Below, piece after piece: positions 47,710 to 57,685 of a DNA stretch of 64,000 nucleotides. Under the pieces are notes generated by a model. That model made no database searches. It saw only the letters and a list, made by a program, of their open reading frames with translations, and was not told where the DNA came from. The stretch is taken from contig NZ_LT629775.1 of NCBI RefSeq assembly GCF_900105395.1, positions 2,188,501-2,252,500 on the forward strand, in the 5' to 3' direction. Both the position numbers and the translations under genes were made by a program. Numbering within the stretch: position 1 is the first letter of the stretch; every line of letters starts with the position of its first letter. This DNA is from Streptomyces sp. TLI_053 (GTDB taxonomy: Bacteria; Actinomycetota; Actinomycetes; Streptomycetales; Streptomycetaceae).

Positions 47710-48618
47710 TCAGCCCACGTCGAGGACCAGCTTGCCGCGCGCGTGCCCCGATTCGACGAGTGCCAGGGCCTCGGCGGCGTGCGCCAGCGGGTAGCGGGCG
47801 GAGATGTGCGGGTCCAGTTCCCCGGCGGCCACGAGTTCGGCCAGGGCGACCAGGGTTCCGGGGGTGGTGGACCGGGTGATGTAACGGCCGCCCAGCTCCT
47901 GGGCGGTGGCCGGGTCGGTGGTGGTCACCAGCCGGGACCGGTCGGCCAGGGTCACCGCGGCGGCCCGGGCGTCCGCCCCGCCGACCAGGTCGAGGATGCC
48001 GTCGACGCCGTCCGGCGCGACCGCGCGGATCCGGTCCGCGACGCCCTCGCCGTACCGGACCTGCACCGCGCCCAGTGACTCGACATGGGCACGGTTGGAG
48101 TCACCGGCCGTGCCGACGACGCGGATCCCCCGGCTGCGGGCGATCTGCGCGGCGGCGCTGCCGACGCCGCCGGAGACACCGAGGATCAGCAGGGTCCGCC
48201 CGGCGCCCAGACCGATGTCGCGGACGGCGTCGTCGGCGGTCGCGGCCGCGACCGGCAGGGTGGCGGCCGCGTCGAAGCCGACCTTCGCCGGCTTCAGCGC
48301 GCTCGACCCGGCCAGCAGCAGCGTCTGTTCGGCGTAGGCGCCCGCCGCGACCAGTCCGAACACCTCGTCGCCGGGGGTGAACCCGGTGACGCCGGGACCG
48401 ATCCGCTCCACCACCCCGGACGCCTCCGACCCCATCACGAAGGGCAGTGGGCGTTCCCGGCCGAGCAGGCCCCGGCGGACCTTCCAGTCCACCGGGTTCA
48501 CCCCGGCCGCCCGGACGGCGACCGCCAGCTGCCCCGGTCCGGGCTCCAGTACGGGCCGGTCCAGGAACTCCTGCTTCTCCGGGCCGCCGTAGTCGACGAA
48601 TCCGAACGCCTTGGCCAT
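47710..48618 (-). CDS. Zinc-independent NADP-dependent alcohol dehydrogenase/quinone oxidoreductase
   Basis: A 302-residue medium-chain dehydrogenase/reductase. AAGVNPVDWKVRRG and GSEASGVVERIGPGVTGF form the GroES-like domain; GVSGGVGSAAAQIA is the NADP-binding motif. The cysteines of the structural zinc are missing, as in quinone reductases. Substrate unknown. It follows the AraC-type regulator by 126 bases on the same strand and could be its target. Confidence 0.87.
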   Translation of the reverse strand: MAKAFGFVDYGGPEKQEFLDRPVLEPGPGQLAVAVRAAGVNPVDWKVRRGLLGRERPLPFVMGSEASGVVERIGPGVTGFTPGDEVFGLVAAGAYAEQTLLLAGSSALKPAKVGFDAAATLPVAAATADDAVRDIGLGAGRTLLILGVSGGVGSAAAQIARSRGIRVVGTAGDSNRAHVESLGAVQVRYGEGVADRIRAVAPDGVDGILDLVGGADARAAAVTLADRSRLVTTTDPATAQELGGRYITRSTTPGTLVALAELVAAGELDPHISARYPLAHAAEALALVESGHARGKLVLDVG

Positions 48619-48744
48619 GCCCGCTCCACCTTCCGCTCCACGGCCCCCGCCCCAGCATGCGGGTGGGGGCCGGGGCCGGTCCGGTCCTGGTGGGCCGAAC
48701 GGGGCGGACCGGCGGGACGACCCGACCGGCCGCGGGCCGCCCCG

Positions 48745-49617
48745 TCAGCCGCCGGACCGCACCACCGGGATCCAGAGCTCGGCCTCCGCCTCCGCCGCCT
48801 CCACGAGGGCGGCGACCCTCAGGATCTCCGGGCCCGGCCGGAACTCGTACGGGTTGGACGGGAACCACTGGGTGAAGACGTCCCGCCACATCTCCTGGAG
48901 CGCCCGCGGGAACGGCCCGACCGCACGGAACACCGCCCAGGTGCCGGGCGGGACCTCCCGCACGTCGAGGCCGTCCGGGACCTCGGCGTCCGGCCCGGCC
49001 GCCACCGCGTGGTAGTAGTCGAGCGGCACGCCCTGCTCCCGGCTGTCCGAGAAGAACTCGGTGACCGCGAGGATCCCGCGCGGCTCCTGCCCCGAGAGGG
49101 CCGTGATCCGCTCCACCTCGCCCGGCCCGAGCCCCCGGACGAACTCCGCGATGGCCGGGTTGACCCCCTCGTGCACCAACGGCACCCTGGCCCGGCGCCC
49201 GACGATCCTGAACGCCGGCTTCTCGACGATCCGGTACTCCATGCTGCTGCTCCCTTCGACGACGAGCCGGAAGGACATCCGGGGCTGGGAGACGAGCACC
49301 GTGCCGCTCCGCCGGGCCTCGCCCGGGCCGACGCCGTGCATCGCCCGGAACGCCCGGGCGAACGCCTCGCCCGAGCCGTAGCCGTAGCGGACCGCGACAT
49401 CGAGCAGGGTCCGCTCCCCGGCCAGCACTTCGGCCCCCGCGAGGGTCAGCCGCCGGCGCCGGAGGTACTCCGACAGCGGCATGCCGGCCAGGGCCGAGAA
49501 CAGCCGCCGGAAGTGGTACTCCGAGGTGGTCGCGATCCGCGCGAGCTCGCCCGCGTCGACCGTCCCGTCGAGGTGCTCCTCGATGTACTCCATGGCCTGG
49601 TTCAGCCGGTCCAGCAT
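48745..49617 (-). CDS. AraC-family regulator with GyrI-like effector domain
   Basis: A 290-residue protein. The N-terminal AraC DNA-binding domain (about 1-105) contains two helix-turn-helices (DAGELARIATTSEYHFRRLF and DVAVRYGYGSGEAFARAF); the C-terminal GyrI/SbmC-like domain (about 125-285) begins FRLVVEGSSSMEYRIVEKP and may bind small hydrophobic or cationic compounds, as in Rob-type regulators. I selected the ATG at 49617 (MLDRLNQAMEYIEEHL), which starts at the conserved first helix; longer starts have no family support. Confidence 0.88.
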   Translation of the reverse strand: MLDRLNQAMEYIEEHLDGTVDAGELARIATTSEYHFRRLFSALAGMPLSEYLRRRRLTLAGAEVLAGERTLLDVAVRYGYGSGEAFARAFRAMHGVGPGEARRSGTVLVSQPRMSFRLVVEGSSSMEYRIVEKPAFRIVGRRARVPLVHEGVNPAIAEFVRGLGPGEVERITALSGQEPRGILAVTEFFSDSREQGVPLDYYHAVAAGPDAEVPDGLDVREVPPGTWAVFRAVGPFPRALQEMWRDVFTQWFPSNPYEFRPGPEILRVAALVEAAEAEAELWIPVVRSGG

Positions 49618-49731
49618 CCCGTTCCGCCCCGTCCTTCCGTTCCTGTGCTCCTCACCGTAGGCAGCGGCCACCCGGCCGGACCCGACATCCCGTGCCCGCT
49701 CCGGTCGGGTGGCCCGCGACGGTGCGGTCCG

Positions 49732-51231
<1,500 letters not shown>

Positions 51232-51361
51232 TCAGGACCGCTCGCAGGCGCCAGTCTCGCACTGCTCCCCCGCGTTTGTCCGCCCCTGTCGGATCGCGGC
51301 CGACCTCGGCTTTCGGTTCGTACGCGGCGCCGACCCTCCGTACACCTCCGGCCGAGATGTT

Positions 51362-51375
51362 GTTCAAATTGGAAC
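51362..51375. promoter_or_regulatory. Imperfect palindrome upstream of ribA
   Basis: GTTCAAATTGGAAC is palindromic except for one pair and lies in an AT-rich spot 59-72 bases before the ribA ATG, within the 322-bp gap from gdhA. A TAGTAC hexamer follows at 51380-51385 and may belong to the promoter. It resembles HxlR/MarR-type sites; no such regulator is encoded nearby. Confidence 0.4.
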
Positions 51376-51433
51376 TACCTAGTACCGTCGGGAGCCGAGT
51401 CCCAGGAGAACCGGCCGTCACGGAGGTCCAGCC

Positions 51434-52111
51434 ATGCCGCAGGTGCAGCTGCCCCAGCAGCAGAACAATTCCCCGCAGGGCGCGCGCCCCGTCGACGGTG
51501 CCCGGGTCCGGTCCCGGGTGCGGATTCCGCTGACCTTCGCGGACGGGTACCGGGCCGAGGCCGAGGTGTTCACCTTCCACGGACTGACGGACGGGGCCGA
51601 GCACCTCGCGCTGGCCCTCGGCACCGTGCCGGAGGGCGGCACACCGCTCGTCCGGCTGCACTCGGAGTGCCTGACCGGGGACGTGTTCGGCTCCGACCGC
51701 TGCGACTGCGGGCCGCAGCTGCGCGAGGCGGTCGAGCGGATCTCCGACGCGGGCGGCTACCTGCTGTACCTGCGGCAGGAGGGGCGCGGTATCGGGCTCT
51801 ACAACAAGCTCGACGCCTACGCGCTCCAGGACTCCGGACTCGACACGTACGACGCCAACACGGCGCTCGGCCTGCCGGAGGACGGGCGCGACTACACGGC
51901 GGCCGCGCAGATGCTCGACGCGCTCGGGGTGGACGGGATCGAGCTGCTGAGCAACAACCCCGACAAGGACGCCCAGTTGGCCGCCCTGGGTGTCACGGTC
52001 GAGCGCCGGGTGCCGACGGGTGTGCACCTGTCCGAGAGCAACGTCCGGTACCTGCGGGCGAAGGTGGAGCGGACGGGGCACTCGATCGAGCTGTCCCGGC
52101 TGGTGGGCTGA
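51434..52111 (+). CDS. ribA: GTP cyclohydrolase II
   Basis: A 225-residue stand-alone RibA that converts GTP to the first riboflavin intermediate. Zinc cysteines are in HSECLTGDVFGSDRCDCG; LRQEGRGIGLYNK and the NNPDKDAQL region are catalytic-site signatures. There is no fused DHBP synthase domain, so it is not the common RibBA and may be a second copy with a special role, for example in deazapurine or flavin supply. GGAGG lies seven bases before the ATG. Confidence 0.93.
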   Translation: MPQVQLPQQQNNSPQGARPVDGARVRSRVRIPLTFADGYRAEAEVFTFHGLTDGAEHLALALGTVPEGGTPLVRLHSECLTGDVFGSDRCDCGPQLREAVERISDAGGYLLYLRQEGRGIGLYNKLDAYALQDSGLDTYDANTALGLPEDGRDYTAAAQMLDALGVDGIELLSNNPDKDAQLAALGVTVERRVPTGVHLSESNVRYLRAKVERTGHSIELSRLVG

Positions 52112-52172
52112 GCCGGGCGGGCCGGGGCCAAGGCCGACCGGGCCGGGCCGGACGGGCCGCGCGGACCGGGGC

Positions 52173-53450
52173 TCAGGCCGGACGGCGGGCGACGGTGCGC
52201 ACGGCGCGACGGCCGGCGAAGCGGACGGCGCGGGTGCCGAAACGGGCCGCCTCGGCGACGGCGGGGAGCGGGTCGTCCGCGCACAGCCAGGCGCGTTCGG
52301 TGCCCCGGCGCGGTCGCAGGCCGGCCGGCGGGCGGCCCTCGTGACGGACGGCGGAGGCCACCGCCAGCAGGTCGAGCTGGCCGACCGCGTAGCCCCGGCC
52401 CCGCTGCTCACCGGCCGGTACGGGCCGTCCGGTGAGCGACAGGTGCAGCGCCCGGACCACGTCCACCCCGTCCGCCGTCTCGAACAGCCGGAACTGCGCG
52501 CCGGTCCGGGGGTTGAAGTCCACCAGCTTGTGGCGGCCGTCCCTCGGGTCGAGCCGCCAGTCGAGGTCGGCGACACCGCAGTACCCGATCCGCCGGCAGA
52601 AACCGGCCGCGAGTTCGGCCAGCGCCGGATCGGCCACCGCCCGGGCCCTGGTGGTCACGCCGCCGCCCGGCGGCCAGGAGCGCAGCTTGACGCCGGTGAA
52701 GACCGCCAGCGGCTCCCCGCCGGGGCCGCAGGTCAGATGGGTGAACCAGTCCTCGGCGCCCTCCGCCGGCAGGTACTCCTGCGCCACCACGTCGAGCGGC
52801 CCGGTGTGCTGCCCGCACCGGGCCAGCAGCTCCGCGCGGTCCCGGACCACGGTGGTGTGGCCGACCGCCGGGTGGAGCAGCCGGCTGAACGGCGCGCGGT
52901 TCTTCAGGACCAGCGGGAAGCCCAGCCGGTCGGCGGCGGCGAGCAGTCCGTCCCGGTCGGCCGGGGCGCAGGTGTCCGGGGCGGGGGTGCCGGTGGCCCG
53001 GCAGAGCGCGTGCAGCGCCGCCTTGTCGGCGAGCCGCCGGGGCAGGCCCGTCAGTACCGGCGGCAACCGGAGGTCGGCCGCGTAGTCGGCGGCGTGCTCC
53101 GCCAGCAGGACGGCGGCCTCGTCGTCGGTGGCCACCGCCACCGCCCGCCGGCCGGTGCGCCGCCGGACCTCGCGGGCGGCCTCCCCCAGGCGGGCGGCGA
53201 GTTCGGCGGCGGGTTCGCGCCCGGTGCTGGGCGCGACCAGGGCGCCGGCCAGGTAGCGGGAGAGCGCGGTGGGCGTGAACCGGTCCTCGACCATCGCGTA
53301 CACCGGGACGCCGAGCCGGCCGAGCGAGCGGACGGCGCCGACCGCGCTGTGCGACTGCGGGTACCGCCCCACCTTCACCAGCAGGGCCGGGACGGTCCGG
53401 TCGAGGGCGGGGCCGGGGCCCGGGCGGCGGGTACCGATCAGTGCTGCCAT
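52173..53450 (-). CDS. ATP-grasp-family ligase
   Basis: A 425-residue protein with the carboxylate-amine ligase fold. The N-terminal domain starts VPALLVKVGRYPQSHSAVGA; the ATP-binding lid region includes GFPLVLKNRAPFSR, and the metal site is in GYCGVADLDWR and KLVDFNPRTGAQFRLFE. Enzymes of this type join a carboxylate to an amine via an acyl phosphate. As last gene of the polysaccharide operon, overlapping the GH16 gene by 13 bases, it may add amino acids or similar groups to the polymer; this is inference. Confidence 0.83.
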   Translation of the reverse strand: MAALIGTRRPGPGPALDRTVPALLVKVGRYPQSHSAVGAVRSLGRLGVPVYAMVEDRFTPTALSRYLAGALVAPSTGREPAAELAARLGEAAREVRRRTGRRAVAVATDDEAAVLLAEHAADYAADLRLPPVLTGLPRRLADKAALHALCRATGTPAPDTCAPADRDGLLAAADRLGFPLVLKNRAPFSRLLHPAVGHTTVVRDRAELLARCGQHTGPLDVVAQEYLPAEGAEDWFTHLTCGPGGEPLAVFTGVKLRSWPPGGGVTTRARAVADPALAELAAGFCRRIGYCGVADLDWRLDPRDGRHKLVDFNPRTGAQFRLFETADGVDVVRALHLSLTGRPVPAGEQRGRGYAVGQLDLLAVASAVRHEGRPPAGLRPRRGTERAWLCADDPLPAVAEAARFGTRAVRFAGRRAVRTVARRPA

Positions 53451-54832
53451 ACCTGCACCCACTCCACCTGGAGAGCCGCCGAGTCGGTCCCGGCGGGGGG
53501 CGATTCCAGGTAGCCGACGGCCAGGTTGACGACGAGTTCCATCGCCACGTCCGGGATCCGCGCGGGATCGCTGACCTTGAACCAGGGCGTGCCGTCCACG
53601 TACCAGGTCACCGCGTCGGGCTGCCAGTCGACGGCGAAGACGTGGAAGCCGGCGGAGAAGTCGGCCGGGCCCGCGCTCTGACCGACGTGCTGGTCGGAGC
53701 CGTCCTCCGCCCGCCAGTGCAGGTACATCTGGGCGTACTGGTCGGTGTTCGGGAACTCCGCGATGTCGAGCTCCGGCGGAGTGCCGCGGCTCTCCGCCGG
53801 GATCAGCCAGAACGCGGGGAAGAAGCCGTGCGGGTCCTTCGGGACCTTGATCGCGGCGGAGAAGTAGCCGTAGGTGAAGGTGTGGCGGGGCGGCGCGTTC
53901 CAGGAGTCGCGGCCGGTGCTGACCATGCCCGAGACCCACGGGTGGGACCGGCCGTCGGTGCCCGCCGCGGTGCGGCGCTGCGCGGTCAGGGTCAGCAGGC
54001 CGCCGCCCGCCCTGACCTGGCCCGGCTGGTACCACTGGTCCTCGCCGTTGCCGGCGTTGGTGCAGCCGTGGTCGTTCCAGTCGTAGCAGGTGGTCCACTT
54101 CGAACGGTCGAGGCCCGTGCCGGTGAAGCGGTCGTCGAAGGCCAGGTGCCACGGGGCGGCCGAGGCCGGGAGCGGCGGGGCGCCCTCGGGCAGGGCGGCC
54201 CCGGCGGCGGCCGGGCCGGACCCACCGCCGCCCGCTCGCGACGCACCGGACGCACCGGACGTGGTCGACCGTCCGCCGCCGGAGCCCGAGCAGGCGGCGA
54301 CCAGCACCAGCAGGGCGACGGCGGCCGTCGTCCCGACCGCCCGCCCGGACCGGGAGCCGCGCGGGCGGGACGTACGGAGGCGGGACGTACGCGGGCGGGA
54401 CGTGCGCGGGCGGGACGAACGCGGGCGGGACGAACGCGGGCGGGACGTGAGGGAGCGCGAGGAGCTCGAGGATCTCGAGGAGCGCGACCGGGGCGGCAGG
54501 ACGACGAGCAGCGTGCTCACCGCCGCCAGGACCACCAGCGCCGTCCGGGCCGAGAACACCCCGCCGAGCATCAGTCCGACCGTCGTCAGCGAGGCCAGGG
54601 CAAGACTCAGCGCGAGCACCAGCACGGCCGCGGCCCAGCGGTCGGGCCCGGCGGCCCGGGCGATCGTCGGACGCCCCGACAGGGCGGCCGCACCGGGGCC
54701 GGCCAGGACGAAGGCGGCCGTGAGCGCGACCCTCGGCGGGGAGCCGGCGGGCAGCGCGGTGGCGGCGACGGCCGCCCAGCCCAGCAGGGCGGGCGCCGCC
54801 CGGCGCACCGTCGGCGACCAGGATCCCGTCAC
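53438..54832 (-). CDS. Membrane-anchored family 16 glycoside hydrolase
   Basis: A 464-residue protein with three parts. Residues 12-112 hold four hydrophobic segments. Residues 115-165 are a basic Ser/Arg linker with five-residue SRPR repeats. Then comes AAVALLVLVAACSG, a helix ending in a lipobox-like sequence around Cys181. From about 225 on is a GH16 domain with the catalytic motif ELDIAE (354-359), acting outside the cell on beta-1,3/1,4 glycans. The start is the GTG overlapping the upstream stop as GTGA; no internal start would yield a free lipoprotein. It probably trims the polymer made by this operon. Confidence 0.87.
   Translation of the reverse strand: MTGSWSPTVRRAAPALLGWAAVAATALPAGSPPRVALTAAFVLAGPGAAALSGRPTIARAAGPDRWAAAVLVLALSLALASLTTVGLMLGGVFSARTALVVLAAVSTLLVVLPPRSRSSRSSSSSRSLTSRPRSSRPRSSRPRTSRPRTSRLRTSRPRGSRSGRAVGTTAAVALLVLVAACSGSGGGRSTTSGASGASRAGGGGSGPAAAGAALPEGAPPLPASAAPWHLAFDDRFTGTGLDRSKWTTCYDWNDHGCTNAGNGEDQWYQPGQVRAGGGLLTLTAQRRTAAGTDGRSHPWVSGMVSTGRDSWNAPPRHTFTYGYFSAAIKVPKDPHGFFPAFWLIPAESRGTPPELDIAEFPNTDQYAQMYLHWRAEDGSDQHVGQSAGPADFSAGFHVFAVDWQPDAVTWYVDGTPWFKVSDPARIPDVAMELVVNLAVGYLESPPAGTDSAALQVEWVQVWQH
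54361..54450. repeat. Six-unit 15-bp minisatellite within the GH16 gene
   Basis: Six tandem copies of GCGGGCGGGACGTAC-like units fill 54361-54450 exactly. They encode the SRPR(S/T) pentapeptides at about residues 128-158. Unit number may vary between strains. Confidence 0.92.
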
Positions 54833-56883
54833 GCGCCGCCTCCCTCGGTCGGGCCCGGGCCGGCGGTCCGGGCGGAGTACTGGTAGACCACGGCGTCGCC
54901 GTCGGCGAAGACCACCCGCAGCGACGGCGAGGAGGCCGCCACGGCCCGCACCCGGTCCACGGTGTCGGCGGGCAGCACGCCGGTCAGCCGGCACTCGGCG
55001 GCCTGCGCCTGGGTCAGCACCAGGTAGGACGGTCCGGTGACGGTCGGGTCGGCCAGCGCGGCGCCGACCGCGGCGGCCGGGTCGCGCACGAGCAGCAGGC
55101 GGTCCTGCGGCGTGCCCGAGGCCAGGGCCGTGCGCCCGAGTTCGTCGTAGCGCACCTCGCCGCCCGGGAGGTCGGCGGTGACCGAGACGATCCGCGAGCC
55201 GGCCGGGGCCGTGTCCGCGACGAACCGCACGGCGGCGGCCTCGCCGGGGGTGAAGCGGTTCATGGCCTCCTTGCCGTAGTAACCGAAGACCAGGCCGAAG
55301 AGCAGGGCCAGCAGCGAGAACAGGGTCAGGCCCCAGCGGGCCGGACCGGGCCCCCGGGCCGGGGCGGGCGCGGCCGCCCCGGGAGCGGTCCCGACGGCAG
55401 CGGGGGCGGCCGGCGGGGTCCCGGCCGGGACGAGCACCGTGGCGGCGAGCATCGCCGCCGCCGGAAGGGCGAACAGATAGGCCCGGAAGACCATTTCACC
55501 GCCGTAGCTGTTCGCCAGCAACAGCGGGACCGGCGCGGCCAGCAGCAGCGGCAGGCTGGTCCGCCGCACCCAGCGGTGGCGCACCAGGGCGGCCACCGCC
55601 AGCAGCAGCACGGCGGCGGTCAGTCCCCGGTCCACCCAGGAGGCGAACACCTGTGCCTCGGCCGGGCGGGCGAGCCGTTGCAGGCCGGGCAGCGCGTTGT
55701 TGTCCGGCGAGGCCAGGGCGGCCACCAGGTCGCCGAGGTTCTTCGAGAGGTAGGGGCGGGCGACGGTGGAGTCCCAGGCGAAGGTCAGGGCGACGGCGGC
55801 GGCCAGGACGGGGAGCACCACGCGCCGGTTGCGCCGCGGGAGCGCGAGCATCACCAGCGCGCTGATCAGCATCAGCGGGGTGAGCTGGTGGGAGCAGACG
55901 ATGGCGGCGGTCAGCACCAGGACCAGCGCGAAGGGCAGCGGGCGCCAGCCGCCGCGCCGGGGCAGATCGGTGCTCCAGGTCACCGCGCGGGCGCCGCCGA
56001 CCGCCGGCAGCCCCTCCCCCGACGCCCCCGCCCGTCCCCGCTCCCCCGTCGCGCCCGCCGCCCCCGGTGGTCCTTGCGGCCCGGAGCCGTCCGCCCCGGG
56101 GCCGTCCGCCGGCGGCCGTCCGGCCGCCAGCCGTCGCAGGACCAGCGCGAGCACGGCGAGGAAGAGCAGGTAGGAGAACGCCTGCGGGGAGAAGTAGTCC
56201 TGGCCCACCCAGGAGGCGCTGTAGTAGATCCACACCCCGCCCCAGACCAGCCGACCGTTCGTGGTGACGGTGCGCAGGACCAGCAGCAGCGGCCCGAGCA
56301 GCAGCACGTTGGCCAGCACCGGGTACCAGGCCGCGTAGCCGAGGGCCGAGTGCAGGCCGGTGGCGCGCAGGAACAGCACGTTGAGCTGGAAGAAGCCCGG
56401 CCACTGGTTGTAGGCGTCGAGCGCGCCCGCGTCGGGGACGGCGCCGTCGTGGCGGAGCATCGCGTCGACGACCACGACGTGCTTCCACGCCCAGGCGTAG
56501 CGCAGTTCCGGGTAGAGCAGGGTGGGGGTGGCGTGCAGGAAGGCGATCAGGGCGAGCACGTAGCCGGGCGCCCAGCGCCGCCGGGCGCCGCGCTCGGCGA
56601 GCACGGCGGTGAAGCCGGCGGTCAGCAGCGCGAGGCCGGCCCAGTAGAGCACCGGCAGGGCCCCGACCAGTCCGAGCGCGCCCATGTGGTCGGTCCTGGT
56701 CCGGGGCAGGGCCAGCAGCCAGAGCAGGACGGCGGCCGGCAGGGCGCACCGGGCGAAGAGCGCGAGCGGGCCGAGGCCGGCGAGGAACCCGGCGGGACGG
56801 CGGACTCGCCGGGCCGGGTGTCCGCGGGCACGGCCCGGTCCGGCGGAGTCCGGGGGGCGTGCCCCGGCCAGTTGGTCAACCAT
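54829..56883 (-). CDS. Large polytopic membrane protein with collagen-like insert (GT-C-like?)
   Basis: A 684-residue protein with at least ten hydrophobic helices and a soluble domain of about 130 residues at the C-terminus. I recognise no defined family, though the layout (helix bundle plus outer loop containing DAYNQWPGFFQ) recalls GT-C glycosyltransferases or polymerases. Residues 268-291 in a loop are eight G-X-Y triplets in a row, including GPP and GER. ATG at 56883 overlaps the deacetylase gene by eight bases and precedes GH16 with GTGA overlap. In this operon a polymerase or lipid-linked sugar transferase would fill a gap. Confidence 0.7.
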   Translation of the reverse strand: MVDQLAGARPPDSAGPGRARGHPARRVRRPAGFLAGLGPLALFARCALPAAVLLWLLALPRTRTDHMGALGLVGALPVLYWAGLALLTAGFTAVLAERGARRRWAPGYVLALIAFLHATPTLLYPELRYAWAWKHVVVVDAMLRHDGAVPDAGALDAYNQWPGFFQLNVLFLRATGLHSALGYAAWYPVLANVLLLGPLLLVLRTVTTNGRLVWGGVWIYYSASWVGQDYFSPQAFSYLLFLAVLALVLRRLAAGRPPADGPGADGSGPQGPPGAAGATGERGRAGASGEGLPAVGGARAVTWSTDLPRRGGWRPLPFALVLVLTAAIVCSHQLTPLMLISALVMLALPRRNRRVVLPVLAAAVALTFAWDSTVARPYLSKNLGDLVAALASPDNNALPGLQRLARPAEAQVFASWVDRGLTAAVLLLAVAALVRHRWVRRTSLPLLLAAPVPLLLANSYGGEMVFRAYLFALPAAAMLAATVLVPAGTPPAAPAAVGTAPGAAAPAPARGPGPARWGLTLFSLLALLFGLVFGYYGKEAMNRFTPGEAAAVRFVADTAPAGSRIVSVTADLPGGEVRYDELGRTALASGTPQDRLLLVRDPAAAVGAALADPTVTGPSYLVLTQAQAAECRLTGVLPADTVDRVRAVAASSPSLRVVFADGDAVVYQYSARTAGPGPTEGGGA

Positions 56884-57685
56884 CGGAAGGACCGCCCACC
56901 GGGCTGCCGACGGCCGCGCGCAGCCGCCGGTAGCCCCGCCAGTACCGGGTGTAGAGGCTCTCCGGGACGGGGCCGGTGCGGGCGCCCCGCCCGGCCACCC
57001 AGTCGGCGAAGACACGCTCGGGGGTGTCGCGCCGGACCATCAGCCGGCCGAGCCGCAGCACGTGGTCGGTGGCGGAGCTGAACCTGTTCTCGACGGCGGT
57101 GGCCGAGGTCCACCCGGCCTCGGCGACCCGGCGGCGGACGGCGGCGCTGGAGTAGCCGTGCGGGTAGGCGAAGGCCGTGACCTCGTGGCCGAGCGCGTCC
57201 TCCAGCCGGTGCTTGCAGCCGGCGACCTCCTCGGTGCACCGCCGGGGGCGGAGGGTGTCCAGCTGGGCGTGGGTGACGGAGTGGCCGCCGATCTCGACGC
57301 CCGTCGCGTCCAGTGCGGCGACCTGGCGCCAGTTCAGCATGTCGGCGGGCGGGAACAGGCTGCCGGTGGGGCGGCCGCCGGGCGGGTGGACGGCGCCGAC
57401 GGTGAGGTAGAGGGTGGCGGGCAGTCCGCGTTCCTCCAGCAGCGGGGCGACCGTCCAGTAGAAGTCGGCGAAGCCGTCGTCGAAGGTGAGGACGGCCGCC
57501 CGGGGCGGGAGCGGGGGGCCGCCGCGCACGGCGGCGACCAGCCTCCGCAGCGGGACGACCGAGCGGCCCTCGACGATCCGGTCCAGCTGGCGGCGGAAGA
57601 CCTCCGGGGTCACCGTCCACGGGGCGATCCAGTTCGGGGGGTGGTCGGACACCGAGTGGTAGAGGAAGACCGGTACCGGGGTCAT
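56876..57685 (-). CDS. Polysaccharide deacetylase (NodB fold)
   Basis: A 269-residue carbohydrate esterase. Motif 1 TFDDGF and motif 2 HSVTH supply the Asp-His-His metal site; FAYPHGY is motif 3. There is no signal peptide, so it may act inside the cell or be held at the membrane by partners. It would remove N-acetyl groups from a glycan or precursor. ATG at 57685 overlaps the upstream glycosyltransferase as ATGA. Confidence 0.9.
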   Translation of the reverse strand: MTPVPVFLYHSVSDHPPNWIAPWTVTPEVFRRQLDRIVEGRSVVPLRRLVAAVRGGPPLPPRAAVLTFDDGFADFYWTVAPLLEERGLPATLYLTVGAVHPPGGRPTGSLFPPADMLNWRQVAALDATGVEIGGHSVTHAQLDTLRPRRCTEEVAGCKHRLEDALGHEVTAFAYPHGYSSAAVRRRVAEAGWTSATAVENRFSSATDHVLRLGRLMVRRDTPERVFADWVAGRGARTGPVPESLYTRYWRGYRRLRAAVGSPVGGPSDG

